DNA of 64,000 nucleotides from positions 1-64,000 of the forward strand of contig NZ_JARUXE010000022.1 in assembly GCF_030433895.1 (NCBI RefSeq), read 5' to 3'. This DNA comes from Arthrobacter sp. PsM3. Its GTDB lineage: Bacteria; Actinomycetota; Actinomycetes; Actinomycetales; Micrococcaceae. Both the position numbers and the translations under genes were made by a program. The notes beneath the pieces are model-generated. The model was not told the origin of the DNA and ran no database searches. It saw only the letters and a program-made list of their open reading frames with translations. How positions within the stretch are numbered: position 1 is the first letter of the stretch; every line of letters begins with the position of its first letter. This document shows, piece after piece, positions 52,067-60,981 of this stretch.

Positions 52067-52615
52067 GTCGGATACTTTCCTTGTCAGGTCCGGCTTCCAG
52101 TGCCACCAAGGGTGGTTTGGCCAGCCAGGGGTCTAATCGATCTCGGGGCGGGAAGAGCTACGCGCTGCCGGCCCCGTCGCCGCAGCCGCGGCGGACGGTG
52201 TCCGGGTGTTGGCTGGCTCCACAGCAGCGCAGAGGAAGGGGCGCATGCGTGGCAGCCGGCTGGATAAAGCGGGAAGTTACTGACGGGTTTAGTTCACGCC
52301 CAAAAGTAGATCACGGAATGGTTACGGTCCGGGTCGATATAGGGATCCGTTCATGCAGTGTTCACGGCGCGTTCGTGTCAATGCCTTGGGGTTCATCTGG
52401 CGGCAAATCGCCGCCCGGAGACGGGCTTCCGTCAGAGTTCCTGCGCCGCGCCGCGCCGGCGGCCGCAAAGGCGGGCACCCGTACAAGGTGACGCCCGCGA
52501 AAATCCGCCTTGCCCTGGCCCCCCATGGGCAAGCCCGGAACCAACGTCAGTGACCCAGGCAACGACGAACATGGGGCGGCAAGATCGGGACATCGTCCGG
52601 TGACAGGATAATTGC
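52067..52615. other. 549-base divergent intergenic region
   Basis: Gap between the phospholipase gene and the YnfA gene. It has no convincing gene. It holds the PHO-box promoter described at 52336-52381 and additional single GTTCAC-like motifs (52292-52302, GTTCACGCCCA; 52276-52286, GTTACTGACGG). Confidence 0.6.
52336..52381 (-). promoter_or_regulatory. candidate PhoP-controlled promoter (PHO box)
   Basis: Three successive 11-base units GTTCATGCAGT, GTTCACGGCGC and GTTCGTGTCAA lie at 52349-52381. PhoP boxes of actinobacteria consist of 11-base direct repeats resembling GTTCACC plus four. On the minus strand TGAACA (52364-52359) and TATATC (52341-52336) with a 17-base spacer form a promoter that the box overlaps, directed at the phospholipase/phosphatase pair. 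The leader would be about 260 bases. Confidence 0.6.
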
Positions 52616-52951
52616 ATGACCATTGCCCGATCGATTCTGTTGTTTGTGCTTGCTGCGGCCGCCGAGATAGGCGGTGCCTGGCTCGTGTGGCAGGCAGTCC
52701 GGGAGGACAAGGCATGGTGGTGGGCCGGGCTGGGGGTCATCGCGCTGGGAATCTATGGTTTCGTCGCGACCCTGCAGGCGGACGCGCACTTCGGCCGCAT
52801 CCTTGCGGCATACGGCGGGGTGTTCGTGGCTGGGTCTCTCGCGTGGGGCATGATTTTTGACGGCTTCCGCCCGGACATCTGGGACATCATCGGATCGGGG
52901 ATATGCCTGGTCGGCGTGGTTGTCATCATGTTCGCACCCCGGGGCGTCTGA
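52616..52951 (+). CDS. YnfA family (UPF0060) membrane protein
   Basis: A 111-residue inner-membrane protein with four hydrophobic segments (about 4-24, 33-50, 62-80, 89-108), as in UPF0060/Ynf[12 protein letters not shown] and [12 protein letters not shown] are characteristic. Some members are linked to multidrug or metal efflux, but no substrate is established here. ATG 52616; AGGA lies 7 bases upstream. Followed by 240 bases in which I see no clear gene. Confidence 0.9.
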   Translation: MTIARSILLFVLAAAAEIGGAWLVWQAVREDKAWWWAGLGVIALGIYGFVATLQADAHFGRILAAYGGVFVAGSLAWGMIFDGFRPDIWDIIGSGICLVGVVVIMFAPRGV

Positions 52952-53191
52952 TGACCGTTCACCGGCGGGAAGCCAGCAGGTTGCGGACAGGCGGCCCGGG
53001 AGCCCCATTAATTCACGACATCGAACGGGCAGGTACCCGCGTTCAGGACGGTGGCGAACCCTGTGCGGGCGGCCGGGGAGGCGGCTGACGACCCGGACCA
53101 GCGGCAGGAGAGCGCGGACAACCGTGTAGCCGAAGACCATGTGGAACAGCGGTGAAGCTCCGCGGACGTTGCGCCTGCATGCGCCGGGTCC

Positions 53192-53746
53192 TCAGCCGGC
53201 CACGTGGCCCGACGCCGCGGATTGCATTGCGGCGGGATTCCAGGTCTGGTTGCCCTCTGAATCCTCGTTGCTTGGATACACCCGGCAGGTGAGGGCCGGC
53301 GCCCCGTTTGAGGGGAAGAGATCTGTTTTCCCGGTGAGCTCCGCATACAGCTTCTGGACCCGTGCCTTGATGTCATCCCGGACCAGGCGCATGCGTTCCA
53401 TGCCTTCGATGCCGCGTTCGGAGGGCTCGTCCGTATCCCAGACCTCGAGCCGCTTGCCCTCGGGGGCTTCGACTTTTGCCTCGTTGCCCAGGACGATCAC
53501 GGCGTCGGCCGCGTCCAGGACTTCGTCGGTGACGGGTTTGGGGTATTCCCCGGCGATGTGGATGCCGAGTTCTGCCAGGGAGTCCACGGACTGGGGGTTA
53601 AGCGACGTGCCGGGTTTGGTCCCGGCGGAGTGTACCGTGACGGTCCCGTTCGCGAGTTGGTTCATCAGGCCGGCGGCGAGCTGGGACTTCCCGCCGTTCT
53701 TGCTGCAGATGAACAGGACGCTGGGCTTTTTCGTGGTCTGGGTCAT
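53192..53746 (-). CDS. arsC: arsenate-mycothiol transferase (LMW-PTP type ArsC)
   Basis: A 184-residue protein of the LMW-PTP arsenate reductase family. Catalytic C14 lies in FICSKNGGKSQLAAG; K20 replaces the loop Arg. HSAGTKPGTSLNPQSVDSLA and WDTDEPSERGIEGMERMRL match Corynebacterium ArsC1/ArsC2, which conjugate arsenate to mycothiol. The last ~45 residues (LFPSNGAPALTCRVYPSNED...) extend beyond the ~135-residue family length and I cannot explain them. ATG overlaps the next gene's stop by 4 bases (ATGA). Part of the arsenic operon. Confidence 0.85.
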   Translation of the reverse strand: MTQTTKKPSVLFICSKNGGKSQLAAGLMNQLANGTVTVHSAGTKPGTSLNPQSVDSLAELGIHIAGEYPKPVTDEVLDAADAVIVLGNEAKVEAPEGKRLEVWDTDEPSERGIEGMERMRLVRDDIKARVQKLYAELTGKTDLFPSNGAPALTCRVYPSNEDSEGNQTWNPAAMQSAASGHVAG

Positions 53747-54420
53747 GCGTTTGATTCAGCCTTGTCTGCGTCGGGGGTGTTGAGCAGTGATGCTGCCAAT
53801 GCCTTGACCCGGTGGTGGATCTCATCGCGGATGATCCGCACGGCCGCAACGGACAGGCCGGCCGGGTCTGCAAGCTCCCAGTCCTCGTAGCGTTTGCCAG
53901 GGTAGATCGGGCAGGAGTCGCCGCAACCCATCGTGATCACGACGTCGGAGGCGCGCACGACGTCGTCGGTGAGGGGCTTGGGATAGTCCTTGGTGAGGTC
54001 CAGGCCCATTTCGGACATCGCCGCGACGACGGCGGGGTCCAGTTCGGCGGCTGGGAGGGAACCCGCGGACCGGACGCGGATCCTGCCCTTGGCCTCGACG
54101 GTGAGCAGGGCTGCGGCCATCTGGGACCGGCCGGCGTTCTGCACGCAGACGAACAGCACCTCCGGGACGTCGGACGTGACGGCGCCCTTGGATTTCGCCA
54201 AAGCGTTGAGCCGGTCGTTGGCGAAGTGTTCGGTGGTGGAGGGCAGGTACGTTTTGATCTTCGCGGTCCGGGCCAGGGCGGCGTAGGACTCGAAGACGTA
54301 ACGTTCAACCGTCTCTGCGGCGAACACACCGGCGAACCGGTCGGCCAGGCGCGCGCTGATCCGGTGCAGGAGTTCGGTGTTGTCCTGCAGGCCCAGGCCG
54401 TGTTCGGGGTGGTCAGTCAT
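53743..54420 (-). CDS. arsC: arsenate reductase ArsC with N-terminal three-helix domain
   Basis: A 225-residue protein. The N-terminal 80 residues (TELLHRISARLADRFAGVFA...ETVERYVFESYAALARTAK) form a helical domain seen on some actinobacterial arsenate reductases. The LMW-PTP domain begins at about residue 85 with C92 in [16 protein letters not shown], and a GCGDSCPIYPG pair of Cys. The stop overlaps the start of the 53192 gene. Reduces arsenate to arsenite for Acr3. Confidence 0.88.
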   Translation of the reverse strand: MTDHPEHGLGLQDNTELLHRISARLADRFAGVFAAETVERYVFESYAALARTAKIKTYLPSTTEHFANDRLNALAKSKGAVTSDVPEVLFVCVQNAGRSQMAAALLTVEAKGRIRVRSAGSLPAAELDPAVVAAMSEMGLDLTKDYPKPLTDDVVRASDVVITMGCGDSCPIYPGKRYEDWELADPAGLSVAAVRIIRDEIHHRVKALAASLLNTPDADKAESNA

Positions 54421-54466
54421 GTCAGCTCTCCAGTGTGTTCAGTGGATGCAAGCAGGGAAAAGGAGC

Positions 54467-55852
54467 TCAGTTTTCGCCGGAGCGGCCGTGGGCCAGGCCG
54501 GTGGGGAATCCGACGAGGACCGGTTCGGGTGCCCCGCAGCAGCCGCCGGAGGTGTCGGCGACGAACCCTGCGGGTACGGCCGCGGGGACGTCGCAGCTGG
54601 TGCCGACGTCGGAGGAGCAGACGCCGGTCTCGGGAAGCTCCAGCTGGACGGCGTCGGCCGCTTCACGGTCACCGGCCAGGGCGGCCGCGACGGAGCGGAC
54701 CTGCTCGTAGCCGGTGGCCAGCAGGAAGGTGGGGGCCCGGCCGTAGGACTTCATACCCACGATGTAGAAGTCCTGCTCCGGGTGGGCCAGCATCCTGGCG
54801 CCATGGGGTTCGACGGTGCCGCAGGAGTGGAATTCGGGGTCGATCAGCGGGCCGAGCTCACGCGGGGCTTCCACAGCCGGGTCCAGGTCCAGCCGTAGTT
54901 CCCGGAGGATGTCCAGGTCGGGGCGGAATCCGGTGGCCGGGACCACGACGTCGGCTTCGAGGGTGCGGCCGTCGGTGGAGGTCAGGGTGACGGCTCCGTC
55001 GGCCCCGGCGAGGGCGGCGATCCCGAATCCGGTGTGCAGTTCGATGGTTCCGTTCTCTACCAGTGTGCGGAGCCGGCTGCCCAGCTGGCCGCGCGCGGCC
55101 AGCTCATCGGCGGCTCCTCCCCCGTAGACCTTGGCGGCGGAGGCGCCGCGGACCGCCCAGACGATCTTCGTCCCGGGCACCTGGGCTGCGAGCCCGGCGA
55201 GGTTGATCAGGGTGTTGGCGGCCGAGTGGCCGGCGCCGACCACGAGCGCCGTGCGGCCCTCGAACGTCCGGCGGTGGCGGCCCAGGACGTCCGGCAGTGG
55301 TGGGGAAATCCTGTCAGCTGCGGCGTTTTCGCCAAGGGCGGGCAGGCCGGAGGTGCCGAGCGGGTTGCGGGTGGACCAGGTGCCGGAGGCGTCGATGACA
55401 CCGGCGGCCTGGTACTCGCGGACCTCGCCGTCGGTGTGTTCGACCCGGACGACAAAGGGTGTGGTGTTGCGGTTTCGGCTGTGGGTTTTATCCATGCCCT
55501 GCCGGGTCACTGCCACGACGCGGGCGCCGGTGTGGAGGCGGGACGCGATCGCCGGGAGCGCGGCGAGCGGGGTGAGGTAGCCGTCGATGAGTTCGCCGCC
55601 GGCGGGCAGCGCCGTCGGCTCAGGTGATTCCCAGCCGTTGGCGGCGAGCAGGCGGACGGCGGCGGCGTCGGTGTTGTACCGCCACGGGGAGAACAGGCGG
55701 ATGTGGCGCCACTGTTCGATGGCGGCACCCGCCGTCGGGCCGGCCTCGAGGATGAGCGGCTCCAGGCCGCGCTCGAGCAGGTGCGCAGCGGCAGCGAGGC
55801 CGACGGGGCCGGCTCCGATGACAGCGACGGGAAGGGTAGTGGTTACAGCCAT
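54467..55852 (-). CDS. FAD-dependent monooxygenase/reductase of the arsenic cluster
   Basis: A 461-residue two-nucleotide-fold flavoprotein. The FAD motif VAVIGAGPVGLAAAAHL starts at about residue 8, and the NADPH motif ALVVGAGHSAANTLI is at about 200. VVPATGFRPDLDILREL is the third landmark. The family is the flavin-containing monooxygenase/thioredoxin-reductase-like class found in actinobacterial ars clusters (ArsO-like). The C-terminus is Cys-rich (VCSSDVGTSC, GGCCGAPEP), perhaps for arsenic binding. ATG 55852. Its stop is 46 bases before the upstream arsC start. Confidence 0.85.
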   Translation of the reverse strand: MAVTTTLPVAVIGAGPVGLAAAAHLLERGLEPLILEAGPTAGAAIEQWRHIRLFSPWRYNTDAAAVRLLAANGWESPEPTALPAGGELIDGYLTPLAALPAIASRLHTGARVVAVTRQGMDKTHSRNRNTTPFVVRVEHTDGEVREYQAAGVIDASGTWSTRNPLGTSGLPALGENAAADRISPPLPDVLGRHRRTFEGRTALVVGAGHSAANTLINLAGLAAQVPGTKIVWAVRGASAAKVYGGGAADELAARGQLGSRLRTLVENGTIELHTGFGIAALAGADGAVTLTSTDGRTLEADVVVPATGFRPDLDILRELRLDLDPAVEAPRELGPLIDPEFHSCGTVEPHGARMLAHPEQDFYIVGMKSYGRAPTFLLATGYEQVRSVAAALAGDREAADAVQLELPETGVCSSDVGTSCDVPAAVPAGFVADTSGGCCGAPEPVLVGFPTGLAHGRSGEN

Positions 55853-55868
55853 GGTGTGTCCTCTTCGG

Positions 55869-56843
55869 TCAGGAGTGGGTCGGTTCCTCGACGAGCGCGG
55901 TGGCGATGCTGTCGGCATCATCCAGCGCGGCGAGGTAGCGTTCGGCGTCGAGGGCCGCGGCGCAGCCGGTGCCGGCGGCGGTGATGGCCTGGCGGTAGCG
56001 GTGGTCCACGGCGTCACCGCAGGCGAAGACGCCGGGGAGGTTGGTGACGGTGGTGGGTGAATCCACCTTGATGTAGCCCTCGGCGTCAAGCTCGACCTGG
56101 CCGGTGAGCAGTTCGGTGCGCGGCACGTGGCCGATCGCGACGAAGATGCCGGTGGCGGCCTGCTCCCGGGTTTCACCGGTGCCGGTGTCGGTCAGGGTGA
56201 CGCCGGTGACCTTGGCGTCGCCGTGGATGGCGGTGACGGCGGAGTTCCACGCGAAGCTGATCTTGGGGTTGTCCTTGGCGCGCTGGGCCATGATGCGGGA
56301 GGCGCGGAGCTCGCCCTTGCGGACCACAACGGTGACGGTCCTGCCGAAGCGGGTGAGGAACGTTGCTTCCTCCATCGCGGAGTCGCCGCCGCCGACGACG
56401 ATGATGTCCTGGTCGCGGAAGAAGAACCCGTCGCAGGTGGCGCACCAGGAAAGCCCGTGGCCGCTGAACTTCTTCTCCTCCGGAAGGCCGAGCTCCTTGT
56501 AGGCGGAGCCGGTGGCGAGGATCACGGCCGGCGCCTCGTGGGTTTCGCCGGCTGCGGTGGCCACACGCTTAAGGTGGCCGGTGAGCGTCACTTCGGTGAC
56601 GTCGTCGAACACCACCTGCGCGCCGAATTTTTCGGCCTGCTGCTGCAGGCCGTCCATCAGCTCCGGCCCCTGGACCCCGCCGGGGAAGCCGGGGAAGTTT
56701 TCCACCTCGGTGGTGTTCATCAGGGCGCCGCCCGCGGTGACTGCCCCGGCGATGACGAGGGGCCTCAGGCCGGCCCGGGCGGCATAGATCGCCGCGGTGT
56801 AGCCGGCGGGGCCGGAGCCGATGATGATCAGCTGTTCAGTCAT
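55869..56843 (-). CDS. trxB: thioredoxin reductase
   Basis: A 324-residue thioredoxin-disulfide reductase. FAD motif [20 protein letters not shown] (residues 6-25), active site C134-A-T-C137, NADPH motif [14 protein letters not shown] and C-terminal [20 protein letters not shown] 56843. It lies between arsC and the flavoprotein and can recharge thioredoxin for the thioredoxin-type reductase at 56854. A copy inside an ars operon is often called arsT. Confidence 0.93.
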   Translation of the reverse strand: MTEQLIIIGSGPAGYTAAIYAARAGLRPLVIAGAVTAGGALMNTTEVENFPGFPGGVQGPELMDGLQQQAEKFGAQVVFDDVTEVTLTGHLKRVATAAGETHEAPAVILATGSAYKELGLPEEKKFSGHGLSWCATCDGFFFRDQDIIVVGGGDSAMEEATFLTRFGRTVTVVVRKGELRASRIMAQRAKDNPKISFAWNSAVTAIHGDAKVTGVTLTDTGTGETREQAATGIFVAIGHVPRTELLTGQVELDAEGYIKVDSPTTVTNLPGVFACGDAVDHRYRQAITAAGTGCAAALDAERYLAALDDADSIATALVEEPTHS

Positions 56844-56853
56844 GGCGGTGCTC

Positions 56854-57276
56854 CTACTTGGCCGTGGGGGTGAGCGATGCGATGAGGTCCTCGATGCGGG
56901 CCTTGATCTCGTCGCGGATGGGGCGGACGGATTCGACGCCCTGGCCGGCGGGGTCTTCGAGTTCCCAGTCCTCGTAGCGTTTGCCCGGGAAGATCGGGCA
57001 GGTGTCGCCGCAGCCCATGGTGATGACGACGTCGGATTCCTTGACGGCCTCGGTGGTGAGGACCTTGGGGATCTCGGCGGACATGTCAATGCCGAGTTCG
57101 GCCATGGCCTCGACGGCGGCCGGATTGACCTTGTCGGCGGGCTGGGAGCCGGCGGAGCGGACCTCAATGGCGCCCCTGGACAGGGTGGTGAGGAAGGCGG
57201 CGGCCATCTGGGAACGGCCGGCGTTGTGGACGCAGACGAACAGAACGGAGGGTTTCTTGGCGGTTTCGGTGCTCAT
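56854..57276 (-). CDS. arsC: arsenate reductase ArsC (thioredoxin-type LMW-PTP)
   Basis: A 140-residue LMW-PTP arsenate reductase. The P-loop is C15 in [18 protein letters not shown], with further cysteines in [14 protein letters not shown] and the DWELEDPAG motif. It fits the thioredoxin-linked class, and trxB is the next gene. ATG 57276. The LMW-PTP fold has the typical full length. Confidence 0.92.
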   Translation of the reverse strand: MSTETAKKPSVLFVCVHNAGRSQMAAAFLTTLSRGAIEVRSAGSQPADKVNPAAVEAMAELGIDMSAEIPKVLTTEAVKESDVVITMGCGDTCPIFPGKRYEDWELEDPAGQGVESVRPIRDEIKARIEDLIASLTPTAK

Positions 57277-57302
57277 CGGGGTGCTCCTGAAGGTTCTTGA
57301 AG

Positions 57303-58400
57303 TCAGACGGAAAGGGGGCTGGCGGTGAAGTAGCGTTTCCGGGCCCAAAGGGCCACGTAAACCAGTGCAACAAGGACGGGGACTTCGATCAAGGGGCCGA
57401 CGACGCCGGCGAGGGCCTGGCCGGAGGTGACGCCGAAGGTGCCGATCGCCACGGCGATGGCGAGCTCGAAGTTGTTGCCCGCGGCGGTGAACGCCAGTGT
57501 GGTGGTCTTGGCGTAGCCGAGGTCCAGCCACTTGCCGATCAGCATGCCGGCGGCGAAGACGACCAGGAAGTAGACCAGCAGCGGCACCGCGATCCGGACA
57601 ACGTCCAGCGGACGGGAGGTGATCGTACCGCCCTGCAGGGCGAAGAGCAGGGTGATGGTGAAGAGCAGACCGTACAGCGCCCACGGGCCCAGCCTGGGCA
57701 GGAACGTGCCCTCGTACCAGTCCCGGCCTTTGGCCTTTTCGCCGACGGTTCGGGTGAGGAATCCGGCGAGCAGCGGGATTCCCAGGAACACCAGGACGGA
57801 GGCGGTGATGGCCCAGAAGGAGAAGTCCGCGCTGGTGGTCGGCAGCCCCAGCATTGAGGGCAGCAGTTGCAGGTAGAACCAGCCGAGCGCGCCAAACGCG
57901 ATGACCTGGAAGACGGAGTTGATGGCCACCAGCACGGCGGCGGCTTCCCGGTCACCGCAGGCGAGGTCGTTCCAGATCATCACCATGGCGATGCAGCGGG
58001 CCAGGCCCACGATGATCAGGCCCGTGCGGTACTCGGGCAGGTCCGGGATGAAGATCCAGGCCAGGGCGAACATGAACGCCGGGGCCAGCACCCAGTTCAG
58101 GACCAGCGAGGTGATCATGAGTTTGCGGTCCCCGACGACGCGGTGCGCCTGGTCGTAGCGGACCTTGGCCAGCACCGGGTACATCATCACCAGCAACCCG
58201 ATGGCGATCGGGAGCGAGACGTCGCCGACCTTGACCGCTTCGAGGGCGGTGTCCAGGCCCGGGATGAAGCTGCCCAGGAGCAGCCCCAGGGCCATGGCGG
58301 CGATGATCCACACCGGCAGGAAACGGTCCAGGGTGGAGAGTTTGCCGGCAACGGCAACCTCGCCTCCTGGGGTGGGCGACGGGTCAGTCTGGGTGCTCAC
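57303..58400 (-). CDS. arsB: arsenite efflux transporter Acr3
   Basis: A 365-residue Acr3 (BASS-related) arsenite permease with about ten hydrophobic segments. The functional Cys-containing helix is LARCIAMVMIWNDLACGD, and FTAAGNNFELAIAVAIGTFG is the second conserved block. The start is GTG 58400 with AGGAG 4-5 bases upstream. Divergent from arsR with two ArsR-type sites between. It extrudes arsenite made by the arsenate reductases. Confidence 0.94.
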   Translation of the reverse strand: MSTQTDPSPTPGGEVAVAGKLSTLDRFLPVWIIAAMALGLLLGSFIPGLDTALEAVKVGDVSLPIAIGLLVMMYPVLAKVRYDQAHRVVGDRKLMITSLVLNWVLAPAFMFALAWIFIPDLPEYRTGLIIVGLARCIAMVMIWNDLACGDREAAAVLVAINSVFQVIAFGALGWFYLQLLPSMLGLPTTSADFSFWAITASVLVFLGIPLLAGFLTRTVGEKAKGRDWYEGTFLPRLGPWALYGLLFTITLLFALQGGTITSRPLDVVRIAVPLLVYFLVVFAAGMLIGKWLDLGYAKTTTLAFTAAGNNFELAIAVAIGTFGVTSGQALAGVVGPLIEVPVLVALVYVALWARKRYFTASPLSV

Positions 58401-58426
58401 GGGACTCCTGTGCTGCTCAGCTTTAG

Positions 58427-58477
58427 ATTGATGCTTGTCGATATGAAGTATTCCCAACTATATCGATGAATGTCAAT
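58427..58477. promoter_or_regulatory. paired ArsR operator sites
   Basis: ATTGATGCTTGTCGATAT (58427-58444) and ATATCGATGAATGTCAAT (58460-58477) form imperfect inverted copies of each other, one on each side of the divergent arsB/arsR gap. They share ATATCGA and TCAAT/ATTGA edges. A related perfect site lies before arsD (61407-61428). Confidence 0.7.
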
Positions 58478-58496
58478 CTGTGTGCATAATAGACAC

Positions 58497-58847
58497 ATGA
58501 ATTCTCTGCAAACTGTTGAGCCGGCCCTCGACGCGGCCTGCTGTGCACCGTCCGCCCGGCCTGTCCTCAGCGCGGAGGATGCCCGGCAAAAGGCGCTCGT
58601 CTTCAAGGCCCTCGCCGATCCCAACCGGCTTCGACTGCTCTCCATCGTCAAGGGCGAGGCCTCCGGTGAATCCTGCGTCTGCGACCTCACCGAACCTCTG
58701 GATCTGGGGCAGCCCACCGTGTCGCATCACCTCAAGATCCTGGTCGACGCCGGGTTGCTGCACCGCGAGAAGCGCGGCACCTGGGCGTACTATTCGCTCG
58801 TTCCCGGCGCCATGGAGAAGACGGCCGGCCTCCTGGCGTCCCTGTGA
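58497..58847 (+). CDS. arsR: ArsR family arsenic-responsive repressor
   Basis: A 116-residue winged-helix repressor. Cysteines C15, C16 (ACCAPS) and C60/C62 (ESCVCDL) may form the arsenite-binding site, as in the Corynebacterium ArsR site of Cys15, Cys16 and Cys55. The recognition helix lies in DLGQPTVSHHLKILVDAGL. ATG 58497. Releases DNA when arsenite binds, so it should control both arsB and arsDA. Confidence 0.93.
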   Translation: MNSLQTVEPALDAACCAPSARPVLSAEDARQKALVFKALADPNRLRLLSIVKGEASGESCVCDLTEPLDLGQPTVSHHLKILVDAGLLHREKRGTWAYYSLVPGAMEKTAGLLASL

Positions 58848-58922
58848 GCCACGAGGATCCGGCGTCCCACGCCACGGTCCGGAGGAAGGCCGACACCAGG
58901 ACCGCAACCAGGGAGGACACTT

Positions 58923-59156
58923 ATGCATAACGAGACCACCACCACAGAAGACCGGCTGCGCGCGATGCTGGAGAATGTCAGGACGGCAACCGCCAACACC
59001 CGCCAGGCGATGGACTCACCGGGCGACGAGAACTGGGTGCAGGACGGCGAGTCCGATGCCGAATACCTGCGGGCCATCCAACGGGACACGATCGCCAGGC
59101 TTAACGCCACCGCCCGGGACATCGAAGCACTGCTGGCCCAGCGGCTGGACGGCTAG
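58923..59156 (+). CDS. small acidic hypothetical protein
   Basis: A 77-residue, highly charged helical protein (about 12 Glu/Asp in its first half). NETTTTEDRLRAMLENVRTA and DAEYLRAIQRDTIARLNATA suggest a coiled coil or helical bundle. ATG 58923 with GGGAGGA 5 bases upstream. It follows arsR by 75 bases and is convergent with arsA. No family recognised. Confidence 0.7.
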   Translation: MHNETTTTEDRLRAMLENVRTATANTRQAMDSPGDENWVQDGESDAEYLRAIQRDTIARLNATARDIEALLAQRLDG

Positions 59157-59169
59157 CCAGACGCGTCAC

Positions 59170-59200
59170 GGCCCCCGCCGCGCAAGGGTCGACGGGGGCC
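59170..59200. terminator. hairpin between small acidic gene and arsA
   Basis: GGCCCCCGCCG (59170-59180) pairs with CGACGGGGGCC (59190-59200) with one mismatch that allows G-T. Located between convergent genes. Confidence 0.7.
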
Positions 59201-59209
59201 CGGTCCACG

Positions 59210-60973
59210 TCAGGCAGGCAGGGAGCTGAGGGCTGTCAGCGCCGACAACTTCTCCTCGCCGATGGGTTCCTCGGGCAGCAACGGAATGAGCGCGACCCGG
59301 TCCGTCAGGGTGTGCACCTTCGTGATCTGCTCGATTTCGCTCGCGGCGCGGGCCCGCAGGAACGGCGTCCGCGGGTGTGCGGCCGCGATCGAGTTATTGA
59401 TGACCCAGGCCCACGGGTAAATTCCCGCCCGTTCCAGGTCACCTTTCAACTCTTCGGCTTCCAGTACCGGTGTTGTTTCGGCCAGCGTAACGAGAACAAC
59501 CTTGGTCTGCGCCGGATCCTGCAGCCGCATGAGGGGCGTCACGAATCCCATGGTGTCGCCGACCTGGCGGGCGATCTCCCGGTGGTACGAACCGGTGGCG
59601 TCCAGGAGCAGCAGGGTGTGACCGGTCGGTGCAGTGTCGATCACCACGAAGTGGCGGCGGGATTCCTGGACCACCTTGGAGAACTGCCGGAACACAGCCA
59701 CCTCGTCCGTGCACGGGGACATCAGGTCTTCAGTGAGGGCCGCGCGTCCGTTATCGTCCAGGCTCCGGCCCTTGGTCTCCATCACGTGATCGCGGTACTC
59801 CTGGATGGCCGCTTCCGGATCGATGCGCGAAACCGTGAGGCCCGGGATGGAACCATGGAGTGTTTCGGTGAGGTGGGCTGCGGGGTCGGTCGTGGTGAGG
59901 TGGACCGCATGCCCGCGTTTGGCCAGGGCGACCGCGATGGCGGCAGCGACGGTGGTCTTCCCGACCCCGCCCTTGCCCATGCACATCACGAGGCCGTGGC
60001 CGTCGAGCTCCACTTCGTTCACCAGGGCAGCCAGCGGGGCGTCCTCTATCTCGGGGACCAGCGCGGCGTCATCTGTGATATCGGCGCCGGATGTGGGCGC
60101 GAACAGGGATTCAAGCGCAGCAATGCCGACCATATTGCCCGGCTTCAGGTCCAGGACATCCCGGGGCAGGCCGGCGACCGCCTCGGGAATGGCTGCGATG
60201 GCAGCAGCTTCCCGGGCGCGCAGTGCCTGCGCCAGATCCTCGTCCCCTGCGGCCTCCGGCAGGACGCCGTTGACGACGACGTATCCTCCCCCGATCCCGA
60301 TCTGGTTGAGTTCGAGGTAAGTCCGCTCAATTTCACTGAGTGAGGATGTCTGCGCGCGGCTGACCAGGACAAGCCGGGTCCTCGCCGGGTCCGTGAGGGC
60401 ACGGACCGCTTTGGCGTACACCTGCTTGTGCTTCTCGAGTCCGGACAGGGGGCCCAGGCAGGACGGGTCGCCCTTGCCTGCCGCCAGGAAATCGGTCCAC
60501 GAGCCCGGCAGCTGCAGCAGCCGGATCGTGTGGCCGGTCGGGGCAGTGTCGAACACGATGTGGTCATACTCGCCGTAGGAGCCCTCGTCGGCGAGCAGGT
60601 TGGTGAACTCGTCGAAAGAAGCGATCTCGGTAGTGCAGGAACCCGAGAGACTCTCGGCGATGCCGGCCAATTCAGTCTCGGGCAGGAGTCCGCGGACCGG
60701 CGCAATGATCCGTTCCCGGTACGCCTCGGCCGCCTGCTCCGGGTCAATCTCCAACGCGGAAAGTCCGGGCACATCCCGAATGGGCGTCACCGCGTTCCCA
60801 ATGGTCACACCGAAGACCTGACCGACGTTGGACGCGGGGTCTGTACTGACCAGCAAAACCTTCTGACCGGCCCTGGCAAGGGTGAGCGCTGCGGCGCACG
60901 CTACGGAGGTCTTGCCGACACCGCCCTTGCCGGTGAAGAACAGGAACCGGGGTACGTTCGCCAGAAACTCCAC
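59210..60973 (-). CDS. arsA: arsenite-transporting ATPase ArsA
   Basis: A 587-residue two-halved ATPase. P-loops are GKGGVGKT at residues 15-22 and 333-340. DTAPTGHT appears in both halves. The metal-binding cysteines are C113, C172 and C421, equivalent to C113/C172/C422 of E. coli ArsA. It receives arsenite from ArsD and powers efflux through an Acr3 or ArsB permease. The upstream gene is arsD (8-base gap). Confidence 0.95.
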   Translation of the reverse strand: MEFLANVPRFLFFTGKGGVGKTSVACAAALTLARAGQKVLLVSTDPASNVGQVFGVTIGNAVTPIRDVPGLSALEIDPEQAAEAYRERIIAPVRGLLPETELAGIAESLSGSCTTEIASFDEFTNLLADEGSYGEYDHIVFDTAPTGHTIRLLQLPGSWTDFLAAGKGDPSCLGPLSGLEKHKQVYAKAVRALTDPARTRLVLVSRAQTSSLSEIERTYLELNQIGIGGGYVVVNGVLPEAAGDEDLAQALRAREAAAIAAIPEAVAGLPRDVLDLKPGNMVGIAALESLFAPTSGADITDDAALVPEIEDAPLAALVNEVELDGHGLVMCMGKGGVGKTTVAAAIAVALAKRGHAVHLTTTDPAAHLTETLHGSIPGLTVSRIDPEAAIQEYRDHVMETKGRSLDDNGRAALTEDLMSPCTDEVAVFRQFSKVVQESRRHFVVIDTAPTGHTLLLLDATGSYHREIARQVGDTMGFVTPLMRLQDPAQTKVVLVTLAETTPVLEAEELKGDLERAGIYPWAWVINNSIAAAHPRTPFLRARAASEIEQITKVHTLTDRVALIPLLPEEPIGEEKLSALTALSSLPA

Positions 60974-60981
60974 GCCGGGAC

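Noticed and set aside
52952-53191. Possible gene in the gap between YnfA and the ars genes
   Set aside because: A minus-strand frame (FGYTVVRALLPLVRVVSRL...) looks slightly protein-like, but it has no homologue I recognise and no ribosome binding site.
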